A stretch of 64,000 bases of DNA from Streptomyces sp. RKAG293 (GCF_023701745.1 NZ_JAJOZB010000001.1:1240001-1304000), one strand, 5' to 3'; numbered from the stretch's first letter, positions 49,996 to 60,225 are shown. Notes: generated from the letters alone by a model not told the origin. Program-made: numbers and translations.

Positions 49996-50846
49996 GCCGC
50001 CTGCTCCTCGTCCTCGATGTCGCGTCCCGCGTACAGGGCCGCCGCCATGCGCATGCCTTCCGACCAGGCGACCGGGCCGACCTGGCCGGCCGTCAACGCC
50101 CGTCCCGCGCCGTCGGTCCAGGTCAGCGAGCCGGTCTCGGTCTGCTCGTAGCTCTCGTAGTCGCCGATCCAGATCCGTGCCTCGACGGTTCTGCCGTCCT
50201 CGACCACCGGGCAGACCGCCTGGCCGCCGCGCGCCCGGTAGCCGAGCTGGGTGGCGCGGCCGTGCAGGAACCGCAGTTCCTTGAAGGTGCCGCCCGCGTA
50301 GTCGTCGACCGAGGCGGTCTCCGCGTCCGGGCCGGCCGGGCGGCGCCACACCTCGCGGAAGAGCTGCTGCACCCGCTGGTTCACGGTGAGTTCGACCGCG
50401 AACTCGCGGAGTTCTTCGAGGTCCTCCAGCAGCACGGGGTGCGGTATGCGGACCAGCTCGGGGCTGATGCGCACGGTGTCACCGTCCAGGTCCACCAGGC
50501 CGAGGCCGCGGACGGGGTCGGCGTCCCGCAGGAACCCGGCGACGTCGCCGTTCTCCCCCATGACGACGAGGTCGCGCAGGGCCGACTGCCAGGCGGTGTC
50601 CTGCCAGACCTGGGCGACGGCGGCGACCGGGACGGGCAGCGAGCGCACCATCCACCGCTCCACGTCGGCGACGCACTGCCGTTCGTGCCGGTCCAGCCAC
50701 TCCACCAGCTGGCGCAGCCCGACCACGGCCGGATCGTCGGCCAGCTTCGGCGGTACCGTCTTCAGCCGGCGCCCCGCCGCGTTGCGGCAGACCACTTTCC
50801 CGTCGTCGAGGGCGACTTCGTAGTCGCCGGCCGGAACCCACCCCAT
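49992..50846 (-). CDS. DUF4132-domain protein, first gene of the MoxR-VWA operon
   Basis: A 284-aa protein that resembles the C-terminal DUF4132 domain of E. coli MolR/YehI: LRDADPVRGLGLVDLDGD, then VRIPHPVLLEDLEELREFAV and VNQRVQQLFREVWRRP. Unlike MolR there is no WGR domain and no long N-terminal part, so this is a stand-alone version. The N-terminus (MGWVPAGDYEVALDDGKVV) is a small beta unit. AAGGAG precedes the ATG. Its stop overlaps the start of the giant protein (ATGA). DUF4132 function is unknown; association with MoxR-VWA sets is the main clue. Confidence 0.78.
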   Translation of the reverse strand: MGWVPAGDYEVALDDGKVVCRNAAGRRLKTVPPKLADDPAVVGLRQLVEWLDRHERQCVADVERWMVRSLPVPVAAVAQVWQDTAWQSALRDLVVMGENGDVAGFLRDADPVRGLGLVDLDGDTVRISPELVRIPHPVLLEDLEELREFAVELTVNQRVQQLFREVWRRPAGPDAETASVDDYAGGTFKELRFLHGRATQLGYRARGGQAVCPVVEDGRTVEARIWIGDYESYEQTETGSLTWTDGAGRALTAGQVGPVAWSEGMRMAAALYAGRDIEDEEQAA

Positions 50847-50879
50847 GTGCTGTCTCCTTGGTCAGACGGCCTGTTCCGG

Positions 50880-50910
50880 GGCATGGCACACCTAGGGCAC
50901 ACCGCATGCC
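50880..50910. promoter_or_regulatory. Repeats upstream of the five-gene operon
   Basis: GGCATG (50880-50885) and CATGCC (50905-50910) form inverted arms; between them GGCACACC-type repeats occur twice, and CACACC recurs just after. The element lies 34-64 bp before the DUF4132 start in the 176-bp gap that must hold the operon promoter. An operator is plausible but unproven. Confidence 0.35.
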
Positions 50911-51022
50911 ACACCCCCGGTCGCAGCGCCGCCGCGATCACGTTGCTGCGACTCTAGGGGGAGCCTCGGACAATGCCTCCGGCAGCACCGGCGGGCCTGT
51001 GGACAACCTGACCGCGAGGGGT

Positions 51023-52281
51023 TCAGACGGTGCGTCCGCCGCCCTCCGGGGCGGTGAAGTCCCAGCTGAGCAACAGGATGGCGAGGTCGTCCAGATGACG
51101 TCCGGCGTCCAGTTTCCGGGTGACGGTGGTCAGATGGTCCACCAGCCCCTGCCCGCTCGTCCGCGGTGCGCTGTCGATGATGGACAGCAGGCCGGTGGTC
51201 CCCAGGCGTTCGTGCCCGGGACCGCTGTGCCCCTCCACCAGACCGTCGGTGTGCAGCAGCAGCGAGGCGGCGGGCGGGAGTTCGGCCCGGGTGGTGTGCC
51301 GGCCACCGCCGCCAGGACCGATACCGAGGGCGAGACCCGGCCGGGACGGCAGCGGACGGGCCGTGCCGTGCTGGACGAGGAGGGGTTCGTCGTGGCCGGC
51401 CAGCGTGATGTCGATCCGGCAGGTGTCCGGGTGGAGCGAGATGGTCGCGACGGTGGCGAACATGGCGGAGTAGGGGCGTTCCGCGACGAGGACCTGTTCC
51501 ATCAGGGCCAGCAGGCCGGACTCGCGGTGGCCGCCCAGGACGAGCGAGCGCCAGGCGATGCGCAGGCACACGCCGATGGCGGCCTCGTCGGGTCCATGGC
51601 CGCTGACGTCGCCGATGACGGCGTGGACGACGCCGTCCGCGGTCTCCACGACGTCGAGGAAGTCACCGGCGAGCAGCGCGCCTTCGCGGCCGGGCAGATA
51701 GCAGGAGGTGGGGACCACGGCCCGGGTGGTGAGCATGGGGGTGGGCAGCAGCCCCCGTTCCAGCCGGGTGTTCTCCTGAGCCCGCAGATGGTTCTCGCGC
51801 AGCTCGGTCGCGGTGCGCTCGGCGTGCTTGCGGTGCACCGCGTAGCGCAGTGCGCGGTCGAGGAGTTCGCTGGTGACGGCGCCTTTGACGAGGTAGTCCT
51901 GGGCTCCCGCGGCGACGGCCTCGGCGCCCGCGCTGCTCTCGGCCATGCCGGTGAGGACGATGACGGCCGCGGCCGGGCAGGCGGTCTGCAGCTGCTGGAC
52001 GGCACCGGTTCCCGAGGCGTCGGGAAGGTGGAGATCGAGCAGGATGCAGTCGGGTGTCCGCCCCTTCAGCCGGGCCAGCCCGTCGGCGAGCGTCTGGGCC
52101 CACTCCAGGTCGACGCTCAGACCGGTGTCGGCCAGATACTCCTCGACCAGCACCGCGTCACCGGCGTCGTCCTCGATGAGCAGGACGGCGTAGCGCCCCG
52201 GCGCCCGCTGGGCGGGCAGGGCGGGCGGCATCGTCGGCGCGGTGCGGCGCCCGCCGGCGTTCCCGTGAGCGTCCTGCACGT

Positions 52282-52285
<4 letters not shown>
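51023..52285 (-). CDS. Response regulator with PP2C (SpoIIE-type) phosphatase output
   Basis: A 420-aa protein. The receiver domain (about 31-150) has the acidic pair in VLLIEDDAGDA, phosphoacceptor Asp84 in CILLDLHLPD and the Lys of DYLVKGA. The C-terminal half is a PPM/SpoIIE phosphatase with metal-binding motifs GDFLDVVE, VIGDVSGHGPDEAA and LLLHTDGLVEGH. It would dephosphorylate an anti-anti-sigma-type protein when its receiver is phosphorylated. Its ATG overlaps the stop of the upstream kinase gene (ATGA), so that kinase is the likely phosphodonor. Confidence 0.92.
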
Positions 52286-53925
<1,640 letters not shown>

Positions 53926-54026
53926 TGCGACTCCTCGATCACCCCGCCCCGCCGCGGCAGCGGCAGGGCCAACCACTCCGCCCCCGGGTACAGCCGCGCC
54001 ATCGTACCCAGCGCGGGCAACCATGA

Positions 54027-54055
54027 TTGTCGCCTCATCGACACGACCGTAGGGT
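54027..54055 (+). promoter_or_regulatory. Promoter for a leaderless transcript
   Basis: TTGTCG (54027-54032), a 17-bp spacer and TAGGGT (54050-54055), with the ATG of a short ORF 6 nt after the -10 box. Spacing and lack of a ribosome site match leaderless Streptomyces genes. Confidence 0.6.
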
Positions 54056-54061
54056 GGGCAC

Positions 54062-54223
54062 ATGCGCCGCGAGGAGTCCACCGCCCGACTCGACCCTGCC
54101 CAGTTGACGGCAGCGGCCGAACAGGTCGGGACGGCGCCCTCACACCGGCCGGTCACGGAGACCTTCCGCCGCGGGCACCCCCTCAGTTCCGTCCCGCCGA
54201 ACTTCACAGGAGCGAACCCGTGA
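54062..54223 (+). CDS. Short leaderless ORF coupled to the CheY-like gene
   Basis: A 53-codon ORF beginning MRREESTARLDPAQLTAAAE. About 85% of its third positions are G or C, as in true genes here. The TGA overlaps the GTG start of the response regulator (GTGA). A good promoter places the transcript start at or next to its ATG. No family is recognised. It may be a real small protein, possibly modulating the kinase or regulator, or a leader used for translational coupling. Confidence 0.5.
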   Translation: MRREESTARLDPAQLTAAAEQVGTAPSHRPVTETFRRGHPLSSVPPNFTGANP

Positions 54224-54657
54224 ACGCCCTCGCCTCTCCCCGCTCCTACAGCATCCTGCTCGTCGAGGACGACGCCGCCGATGCGATGCTCATCGAAGAA
54301 GCCCTCGCGGAAAAGGGGATGACCCGCGCCATCGCCCGCGCCAACGACGGCGTCGCCGCCCTGGAGCACCTGCGGGACCCGGCCAACGATCGCCCCGATC
54401 TCATCGTGCTGGATCTGAACATGCCCCGGATGAACGGCCGCGAACTCCTGGCCGTCCTCAAGGACGACCCGTCGCTGGCCGGCATCCCGGTGGTCGTCCT
54501 GACGACCTCGTCCACGCCGGACGACATTTCGGACGCGTACCAGCACCACGCGAACGCCTACGTCACCAAGCCGGTCAACCTCGACGACTTCCTGCACTCC
54601 GTGCGGGGCATCGACGCCTTCTTCCTCGAGATCGCCACCCACCTGCCCCGCGACTGA
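54220..54657 (+). CDS. Single-domain (CheY-like) response regulator
   Basis: A 145-aa receiver with no output domain. The acidic pair is in ILLVEDDAADAML, the phosphoacceptor is Asp65 in LIVLDLNMPRMNG, the Thr is in VVVLTTSSTPDD and the Lys in AYVTKPVNLDDF. It is the Rcp1-like type that often partners SHDLQEPL-class kinases, one of which is encoded divergently next door. The start is the GTG at 54220 with AGGAG in front. It probably acts as a phosphate shuttle or sink for that kinase. Confidence 0.9.
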   Translation: MNALASPRSYSILLVEDDAADAMLIEEALAEKGMTRAIARANDGVAALEHLRDPANDRPDLIVLDLNMPRMNGRELLAVLKDDPSLAGIPVVVLTTSSTPDDISDAYQHHANAYVTKPVNLDDFLHSVRGIDAFFLEIATHLPRD

Positions 54658-54842
54658 GCGGCGGGCGGTACTCGCGGGCCTCTCGCACCGGGAACACCGC
54701 GTCTGCCGGTCCAGACACCATTCCCACCTCATATACACGAGGAACTGGAGCACTTTTAGGTTGCATCTACGATTCTCCGGACGGACGATTGGGCATGAGG
54801 TTGTGAGCAGCCGCCGCGTGCACCGCCCGGAGGGGGAATCGG

Positions 54843-55343
54843 ATGAGCCGACCCAGTACGCCGCAGCGCGCCGCGCCGCCGCGCACCCGGTCCTTCCTCC
54901 TGCGGGGCGAGGTGCACCGGCCGGTCACCCTGACCGTCGCCGATCTGCGGAACGGCTGGGAGCAGCACCGGGCCGACGTGGTCTTCGACTGCGCGACCAA
55001 CGGGCCGCAGCACCACCGCTTCGAGGGGCCGCTGCTGCGGGAGGTCGTCTCCGCCGCGGAGCCCGCCTTCGACGCCCGGCGGCGTAAGGACCGCTCGCGT
55101 TTCCTGCTGACGGTCACCGGCGGGGACGGGCACCACACGGTGCTGTCCTGGGCGGAGATCGACGCCGACTTCGGGGACACCCCCATCCTGCTGGCCACCC
55201 TCCTGGACGGCGGGGCGCTGGACGAGTCCGGCAGCCAGCTGGTGGTGCCCTCCGACCGCTGCGGGGCCCGCTACATCAGCGCCATCAGCAGCGTATGGGT
55301 CGGGGCCTGCCCCTCGCCCGACGCATCCGCGGCCAGGGGATAG
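54843..55343 (+). CDS. Molybdopterin-dependent oxidoreductase-like protein (SUOX-type domain)
   Basis: A 166-aa protein with a reduced sulfite-oxidase-like molybdopterin-binding domain: FLLRGEVHRPVTLTVADLR at the start, DVVFDCATNGPQHHRFEGPL (the Cys position of the molybdenum ligand family), then VLSWAEIDADFGDTPILLA. Full SUOX-type enzymes are longer and carry a dimerisation domain, absent here. Whether it binds the cofactor is uncertain. Location just upstream of a molybdate regulator and transporter supports a molybdenum link. GGAGGGGG precedes the ATG. The C-terminus overlaps the longest reading of the next ORF. Confidence 0.7.
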   Translation: MSRPSTPQRAAPPRTRSFLLRGEVHRPVTLTVADLRNGWEQHRADVVFDCATNGPQHHRFEGPLLREVVSAAEPAFDARRRKDRSRFLLTVTGGDGHHTVLSWAEIDADFGDTPILLATLLDGGALDESGSQLVVPSDRCGARYISAISSVWVGACPSPDASAARG

Positions 55344-55348
55344 GGCGG

Positions 55349-55873
55349 GTGTCGCCGGACAACGGTGCCGGACCCCGGGACGGGGCCGCCGCACAGAGCG
55401 CCGAGGCCACCCATGCGTGGGACGACTTCCTGCGGGCCGACATCATCGAGGAGCCGGGCGTGGCCTACGCCGCCGCGCTCCTGGGGCCGGACGGACGGTA
55501 TCTGCACACCGCGGCGGCGTCGGCCGGGGACGACGGGTCGGGGTACTTCCGCCAGGAGGACGCCCTGGCCGCCCTGTCCGTGCGGGCCGCCGCCCGCGGC
55601 GGACCCCCGGTCACCGAGCCCTTCTCCCTGAGCGGGCGCCGGGTGACGATCGGCCCGATCGCCGGTGACGCCGACCTGTGGGCGGCGCCGCTGATCTGTG
55701 AGCGCACCGGTCTCAATGTCGGGGTCATGGGCGGCACCCCCCGGGGATATTTGGTCGTCGCCCTCTGCCATCCCATGAGTGACGACATTCCCGTGCCGGG
55801 CGTCTACGGCGCGGAGATCTCCACCTGGAGTGTTTTCCAGAGCCGGATCGGACTGGCGCTTCTCACCGCCTGA
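55349..55873 (+). CDS. Conserved protein of unknown function in the molybdenum block
   Basis: A 174-aa protein if started at the GTG at 55349 (VSPDNGAGPRDG); an ATG at 55295 would overlap the previous gene by 49 bp. It contains HAWDDFLRADIIEEPGVAYA, VTIGPIAGDADLWAAPLICE and YLVVALCHPMSDDIP. No motif is recognised. It is probably cotranscribed with the SUOX-like gene, so it could be an accessory of that protein. Confidence 0.55.
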   Translation: MSPDNGAGPRDGAAAQSAEATHAWDDFLRADIIEEPGVAYAAALLGPDGRYLHTAAASAGDDGSGYFRQEDALAALSVRAAARGGPPVTEPFSLSGRRVTIGPIAGDADLWAAPLICERTGLNVGVMGGTPRGYLVVALCHPMSDDIPVPGVYGAEISTWSVFQSRIGLALLTA

Positions 55874-55911
55874 CCACCGCCATTGGACCTTTCACTAAAG
55901 GGTGGGGCAGT

Positions 55912-55951
55912 TGCCATGGAGATTCGCATCATGAATTGCAAATGCCATGGA
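55912..55951. promoter_or_regulatory. Paired TGCCATGGA sites upstream of the MerR-Mop gene
   Basis: TGCCATGGA occurs at 55912-55920 and 55943-55951, 31 bp (about three helical turns) apart; each holds the palindrome CCATGG. The second copy lies in the promoter spacer. A molybdate-dependent repressor binding on one DNA face is an attractive reading. Confidence 0.5.
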
Positions 55952-55965
55952 ATTGCCCCTACCGT
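55936..55965 (+). promoter_or_regulatory. Leaderless promoter of the MerR-Mop gene
   Basis: TTGCAA (55936-55941), an 18-bp spacer and TACCGT (55960-55965), with the ATG 7 nt downstream and no ribosome site. It overlaps the second TGCCATGGA repeat. Confidence 0.55.
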
Positions 55966-55972
55966 GTCGCAC

Positions 55973-56368
55973 ATGCAGTCCTACACGATTGGTCAGGCGG
56001 CGCGCCTGCTGGGTGTGAGTCCGGATACCGCGCGCCGCTGGGCGGACGCCGGCCGGGTGACGACCCACCGCGACGACGGCGGCCGCCGACTGATCGACGG
56101 CCGGGACCTGGCCGCGTTCTCCATCGAGATCGCCCAGACAGGCACCGGTGAGGAGGACACCTCCTACACCTCCGCCCGCAACGCGTTCCCCGGCATCGTC
56201 ACCGCGGTCAAGCTCGGCGACGTCGCCGCCCAGGTGGAGATCCAGGCCGGTCCGCACCGGCTGGTGTCCCTGCTGACCCGTGAAGCCGTCGAGGAACTCG
56301 GCCTGGAGGTCGGCATGCGGGCCACCGCCCGCGTGAAGTCCACCAGCGTGCACATCGACCGCACCTGA
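55973..56368 (+). CDS. Molybdate-responsive regulator: MerR-like HTH plus Mop/TOBE domain
   Basis: A 131-aa protein. Residues 1-50 form a MerR/excisionase-like helix-turn-helix (YTIGQAARLLGVSPDTARRW ... DDGGRRLIDGRDLAAF). Residues about 68-128 are a Mop (TOBE) molybdate-binding domain: RNAFPGIVTAVKLGDVAAQV, HRLVSLLTREAVEELGLEVG. It therefore plays the role of ModE with a different DNA-binding part. It precedes modA and modBC and probably controls them and itself. The ATG at 55973 fits a leaderless promoter; an upstream extension covers the operator and has no support. Confidence 0.87.
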   Translation: MQSYTIGQAARLLGVSPDTARRWADAGRVTTHRDDGGRRLIDGRDLAAFSIEIAQTGTGEEDTSYTSARNAFPGIVTAVKLGDVAAQVEIQAGPHRLVSLLTREAVEELGLEVGMRATARVKSTSVHIDRT

Positions 56369-56476
56369 CCCACCGCTCCAACCAGCGGCGTCGTCCGTCC
56401 CCGACGCGGCCCCCACCACCCGCTCGGGCGACACCGGTCGGCCCGAACAGCCACGTCACCAGGGAGTCCAACCCTC

Positions 56477-57289
56477 ATGTCCTTTGCCTTCAACAGACGC
56501 CGCGCCGCTGCCGCGATCGTGACCGCCGCCCTGTTCGTTCCGCTCGTGGCGGCCTGCGGCAGTGACGACAAGAAGGACGCCGGTTCCACCGCGACCCCGT
56601 CCGCCAGCACCTCCGGTGCGCCCAAGGCCGCGCTGACGGTGCTGGCCGCCTCCTCGCTGACCGATGTGTTCAAGACCGCAGGCGCCGCGTACGAGAAGAG
56701 CCACCCGGGCACGACGGTGAAGTTCTCCTTCGCCGGCTCGCAGGAACTCGCCGCGCAGGTCAAGCAGGGCGCGCCGGCCGACGCCCTGGTGACCGCCGAC
56801 ACCAAGACCATGGACGGCCTGAAGTCCGACACCGGCACCCCGGCCATCATTGCCAAGAACCGCCTGGTGATCGCCACCGGTGAGGGCAACCCGCTGAAGA
56901 TCACGGCCCTCAAGGACCTGGCCGACACCAAGTTCAAGGTCGTCCTCGCCGCACCCGCCGTCCCCGTCGGCCGGTACAGCAAGCAGGTCCTCGACGCGCA
57001 GAAGCTCGTGGTCAAGCCGGTCTCGCAGGAGCCGAACGTCCGCGCCGTGCTGAGCAAGGTCGAGCTCGGCGAAGCCGACGCCGGCATCGTCTACGCGACC
57101 GACGCCGCGACCGCCACGAACAAGGTCGACGCCATCGAGATCCCCGACGCGCAGAACGCCGTCGCCTCGTACCCGGCCGCTACCTTGAAGACCACGAAGA
57201 ACAGCGAGGCCGCCGCCGCGTTCGTGGCCTGGCTGAGCACCCCCGAAGCGCAGAAGATCCTGCAGGCGGCGGGCTTCCAGCAGCCGTAG
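56477..57289 (+). CDS. modA: Molybdate ABC transporter substrate-binding lipoprotein (ModA)
   Basis: A 270-aa lipoprotein. The lipobox is LVAACG (Cys27) after a hydrophobic core. The mature domain is the type II binding fold: [17 protein letters not shown] with the Ser residues that hold the oxyanion, [20 protein letters not shown], and [11 protein letters not shown]. It captures molybdate or tungstate outside the membrane for the ModBC fusion that follows 105 bp downstream. GGGAG lies upstream of the ATG. Confidence 0.93.
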   Translation: MSFAFNRRRAAAAIVTAALFVPLVAACGSDDKKDAGSTATPSASTSGAPKAALTVLAASSLTDVFKTAGAAYEKSHPGTTVKFSFAGSQELAAQVKQGAPADALVTADTKTMDGLKSDTGTPAIIAKNRLVIATGEGNPLKITALKDLADTKFKVVLAAPAVPVGRYSKQVLDAQKLVVKPVSQEPNVRAVLSKVELGEADAGIVYATDAATATNKVDAIEIPDAQNAVASYPAATLKTTKNSEAAAAFVAWLSTPEAQKILQAAGFQQP

Positions 57290-57394
57290 TCCTGTGCGGG
57301 AAGCGGCAGCTCCCCCTGCCGTGAGGGCTGTCCGGGTCGGGGGACCGGACAGCCCTGTGACTGCCTTCGCCTGCCCCGATCCCAGGAACCGCCG

Positions 57395-59350
57395 ATGACA
57401 CGCATCCGCAGCCGAGCACGCGGCGCGCGCACCCCGGTCGCGCTGGCGCTGCCCGCACTGCTCGCGATCGCGTTCCTGCTGATGCCGCTGATCGGCATCC
57501 TCTACCGCACCGACTGGGGTGACATCGGCACCCATCTGACCAGCCCCGACGTCACCACGGCGCTGAGGCTGTCGCTGCTGGTGTCGTTCTGGGCCCTGGG
57601 CCTGTCGCTCCTGCTCGGGGTGCCGCTGGCATGGCTGCTGGCCCGGGTCGACTTCCCCGGCAAATCACTGGTGCGCTCCCTCGTGCTGCTGCCGATGGTG
57701 CTGCCGCCCACCGTGGGCGGTGTCGCGCTGCTGCTCGGCTTCGGCCGACGGGGGCTGCTCGGGCCGTGGTTGGAGAACACGTTCGGGATCGTGCTGCCGT
57801 TCCACACCTCCGGAGCGGTGGTCGCGGCGACCTTCGTGGCGATGCCGTTCCTGGTCATCAGCCTGGAGGGGACCCTGGCGGGGCTGCGCCCGAGCTACGA
57901 GGAGACCGCCGCCTCACTGGGCGCCGCGCCCGTGCGGGTGTTCTTCACCGTCACGCTGCCCATGGTCGCCCCCGGCCTGGTGGCGGGCGCGGCGCTGACC
58001 TGGGCGCGCGCCCTGGGCGAGTTCGGCGCGACCATCACCTTCGCGGGCAACCTCCCCGGCACCACCCAGACACTGCCCCTCGAGGTCTATCTGCTCCTGC
58101 AGGACTCACCCGAAGCCGCCACGTCCGTCTCCCTGTTGCTGCTCGTCATCGCGATGGCCGTACTGATCGCGCTGCGCGGCCGCTGGGCCGGCGGGGCGGT
58201 GGCCCGGGAGAGCAGCTCGAAGCGACCCGTGGACGACGGCCCGCCGCCGGCCGATCCGTTGACGAGCACCCCCTCGGACGGCTTTCCCGACCCGAAGTCC
58301 TCGGCCGCACCGGACCGGTGGTCGCTGCACACCGACGTCACCGGGTTCAACCAGCTGACCCTGGACGCGGAGCCCGGCACCACCATTGCCATCGTCGGAC
58401 CCAACGGCGCCGGAAAGACCACGCTGCTGCGCGCCCTCCTCGGCCTCACCCCCCGCGCGCACGCCGAACTGCGCCTCGGCAGCACCGATGTCACGAACCT
58501 GCCGCCGCACAAGCGCGGTGTCGCGTGGGTCCCGCAGGACGGTGCGCTGTTCCCGCATCTGACCGCGCTGTCCAACACCGCCTACGGTCTGCGCACCCAT
58601 CACGTCCCGCGCTCCGATGCACGCCGCACCGCCCAGCAGTGGCTCGACCGGCTCGGCGTCGGCCATCTCGCCCACCGCAGACCCGCGCAGCTCTCCGGCG
58701 GGCAGGCCCAGCGCGTCGCCCTCGCCCGCGCACTCGCCGCCCGACCCCGGCTGCTGCTGCTCGACGAACCGCTGGCCGCCCTCGACCAGACCACGCGGGC
58801 CCATGTCCGGCACACGCTGCGCACCCACCTCGACGGGTTCGGCGGCGTCTGTCTGATCGTCACTCACGACCCCGTCGAAGCGGTCGCCCTCGCCGACCGG
58901 GTGCTCGTCCTCGAGGACGGCCGCGCCCTCCAGGACGCGTCGCCCGCCGACGTGACCCGGCATCCCCGCTCCCCGTGGGTGGCCCGGATGCTCGGCCGCA
59001 ACGCGTGGCCCGGTACGGCGACCACCAGCGGCCTCGCGCTGGCCGGCGGCGGACAGCTCGTCGTCGCCGACACCCTCACCGAGGGGGCGCGGGCGCTGGC
59101 GATCATCGCGCCGGAGGCGGTCTCCGTGCACCGCGACAAACCCGCCGGCAGTCCCCGCAACGTCTGGCCCGGCACGATCCGTGAGATCACCTCCGCCGGC
59201 AGCCGGCTGCGCCTTCTCGTCACCTCCGACCAGGCACCCGACCTCGTCGCCGAGATCACCCACCAGGCCGCCGCAGAACTCGGCCTCACCGACGGCACCT
59301 CGGTCTGGACCAGCGTCAAGGCCACCGAGGTCACCCTCGTCACGCTCTGA
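57395..59350 (+). CDS. modBC: Fused molybdate ABC permease-ATPase (ModB-ModC)
   Basis: A 651-aa fusion. Residues 1-262 are the ModB permease with about six helices and the coupling EAA loop EETAASLGAAPVRVFF (169-184). A Pro/Ser linker of about 45 residues leads to ModC: Walker A GPNGAGKT (335-342), signature LSGGQ (433-437), Walker B LLLLDEP (453-459), switch His in VTHDPVEA. The C-terminal 80 residues are a TOBE/Mop domain (NVWPGTIREITSAGSRLRLL), which can inhibit transport when molybdate is plentiful. The fusion fixes a 1:1 ratio of permease and ATPase. No separate modB or modC is nearby. Confidence 0.92.
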   Translation: MTRIRSRARGARTPVALALPALLAIAFLLMPLIGILYRTDWGDIGTHLTSPDVTTALRLSLLVSFWALGLSLLLGVPLAWLLARVDFPGKSLVRSLVLLPMVLPPTVGGVALLLGFGRRGLLGPWLENTFGIVLPFHTSGAVVAATFVAMPFLVISLEGTLAGLRPSYEETAASLGAAPVRVFFTVTLPMVAPGLVAGAALTWARALGEFGATITFAGNLPGTTQTLPLEVYLLLQDSPEAATSVSLLLLVIAMAVLIALRGRWAGGAVARESSSKRPVDDGPPPADPLTSTPSDGFPDPKSSAAPDRWSLHTDVTGFNQLTLDAEPGTTIAIVGPNGAGKTTLLRALLGLTPRAHAELRLGSTDVTNLPPHKRGVAWVPQDGALFPHLTALSNTAYGLRTHHVPRSDARRTAQQWLDRLGVGHLAHRRPAQLSGGQAQRVALARALAARPRLLLLDEPLAALDQTTRAHVRHTLRTHLDGFGGVCLIVTHDPVEAVALADRVLVLEDGRALQDASPADVTRHPRSPWVARMLGRNAWPGTATTSGLALAGGGQLVVADTLTEGARALAIIAPEAVSVHRDKPAGSPRNVWPGTIREITSAGSRLRLLVTSDQAPDLVAEITHQAAAELGLTDGTSVWTSVKATEVTLVTL

Positions 59351-59466
59351 GCCGACCGCGCTGCCCGGCAGTGCCCGGCCCTGACGGATAAACTGCGACG
59401 CCGTCCCCCGCCCGTGCCCCACCGCGGCGGACCCACCGGCCGCTGCGAGGGAAGTGAACGGCGAAC

Positions 59467-60213
59467 GTGACACGACATGTGCTCATCCTGGGCGGCACCA
59501 CTGAAGCGCGCCGGCTCGCGGCGGCGCTGGCCGCCGATCCCGCGCTGCGGGTGACCAGCTCGCTGGCGGGACGGGTGGCCGAACCGCGGCTGCCCGCCGG
59601 CGAGGTGCGGATCGGCGGGTTCGGGGGCACGGACGCGCTGGGCCGCTGGCTGGCCGAGCACGCGGTGGACGCGCTGATCGACGCCACCCACCCCTTCGCC
59701 GGCACCATCAGCTTCCACGCCGCGGAGGCCGCGGCGTCCGCCGGGATCCCGCTGCTCGCGTTGCGGCGGCCCGGCTGGCTGGGGGGCCCGGACGACCGCT
59801 GGCACCCCGCGGATTCCCTGGCCGGGGCCGCCGCGCTGCTCCCGGGGCTGGGCCGGCGGATCTTCCTGACCACGGGCCGGACGGGGCTGGCCGCGTTCGC
59901 AGCCACGACCGGTCTGTGGTTCCTGGTCCGCTCGGTCGACGCCCCGGAGCCACCACTGCCGGAGCCCTCGGAAGTACTGCTCGACCGGGGGCCCTTCACC
60001 CTCGAAGGGGAGGCGGAACTGCTGCGCCGCCACCGCATCGACGTCCTCGTCACCAAGGACAGCGGCGGACCGGCCACCGCGGCGAAGCTCACCGCCGCCC
60101 GCGAGGCCGGGGTTCCGGTCGTCGTCGTCCGCCGTCCGCCGGTGCCCGACGGGGTGCCCGTGGCCGCGACCCCTGAGGAAGCGGCCGCGTGGCTGCACGA
60201 GGTGCCGGCGTAG
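59467..60213 (+). CDS. cobK: Precorrin-6A reductase (CobK)
   Basis: A 248-aa enzyme of aerobic cobalamin synthesis that reduces precorrin-6A with NADPH. Landmarks are the N-terminal HVLILGGTTEARRLAAAL, DALIDATHPFAGTISFHAAE, RRIFLTTGRTGLAAFA and the C-terminal VTKDSGGPATAAKLTAAREA. The start is a GTG at 59467. It converges with cobF on the other strand, whose product acts just before it in the pathway. Confidence 0.92.
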   Translation: MTRHVLILGGTTEARRLAAALAADPALRVTSSLAGRVAEPRLPAGEVRIGGFGGTDALGRWLAEHAVDALIDATHPFAGTISFHAAEAAASAGIPLLALRRPGWLGGPDDRWHPADSLAGAAALLPGLGRRIFLTTGRTGLAAFAATTGLWFLVRSVDAPEPPLPEPSEVLLDRGPFTLEGEAELLRRHRIDVLVTKDSGGPATAAKLTAAREAGVPVVVVRRPPVPDGVPVAATPEEAAAWLHEVPA

Positions 60214-60225
60214 CCCGCAGCCGGG

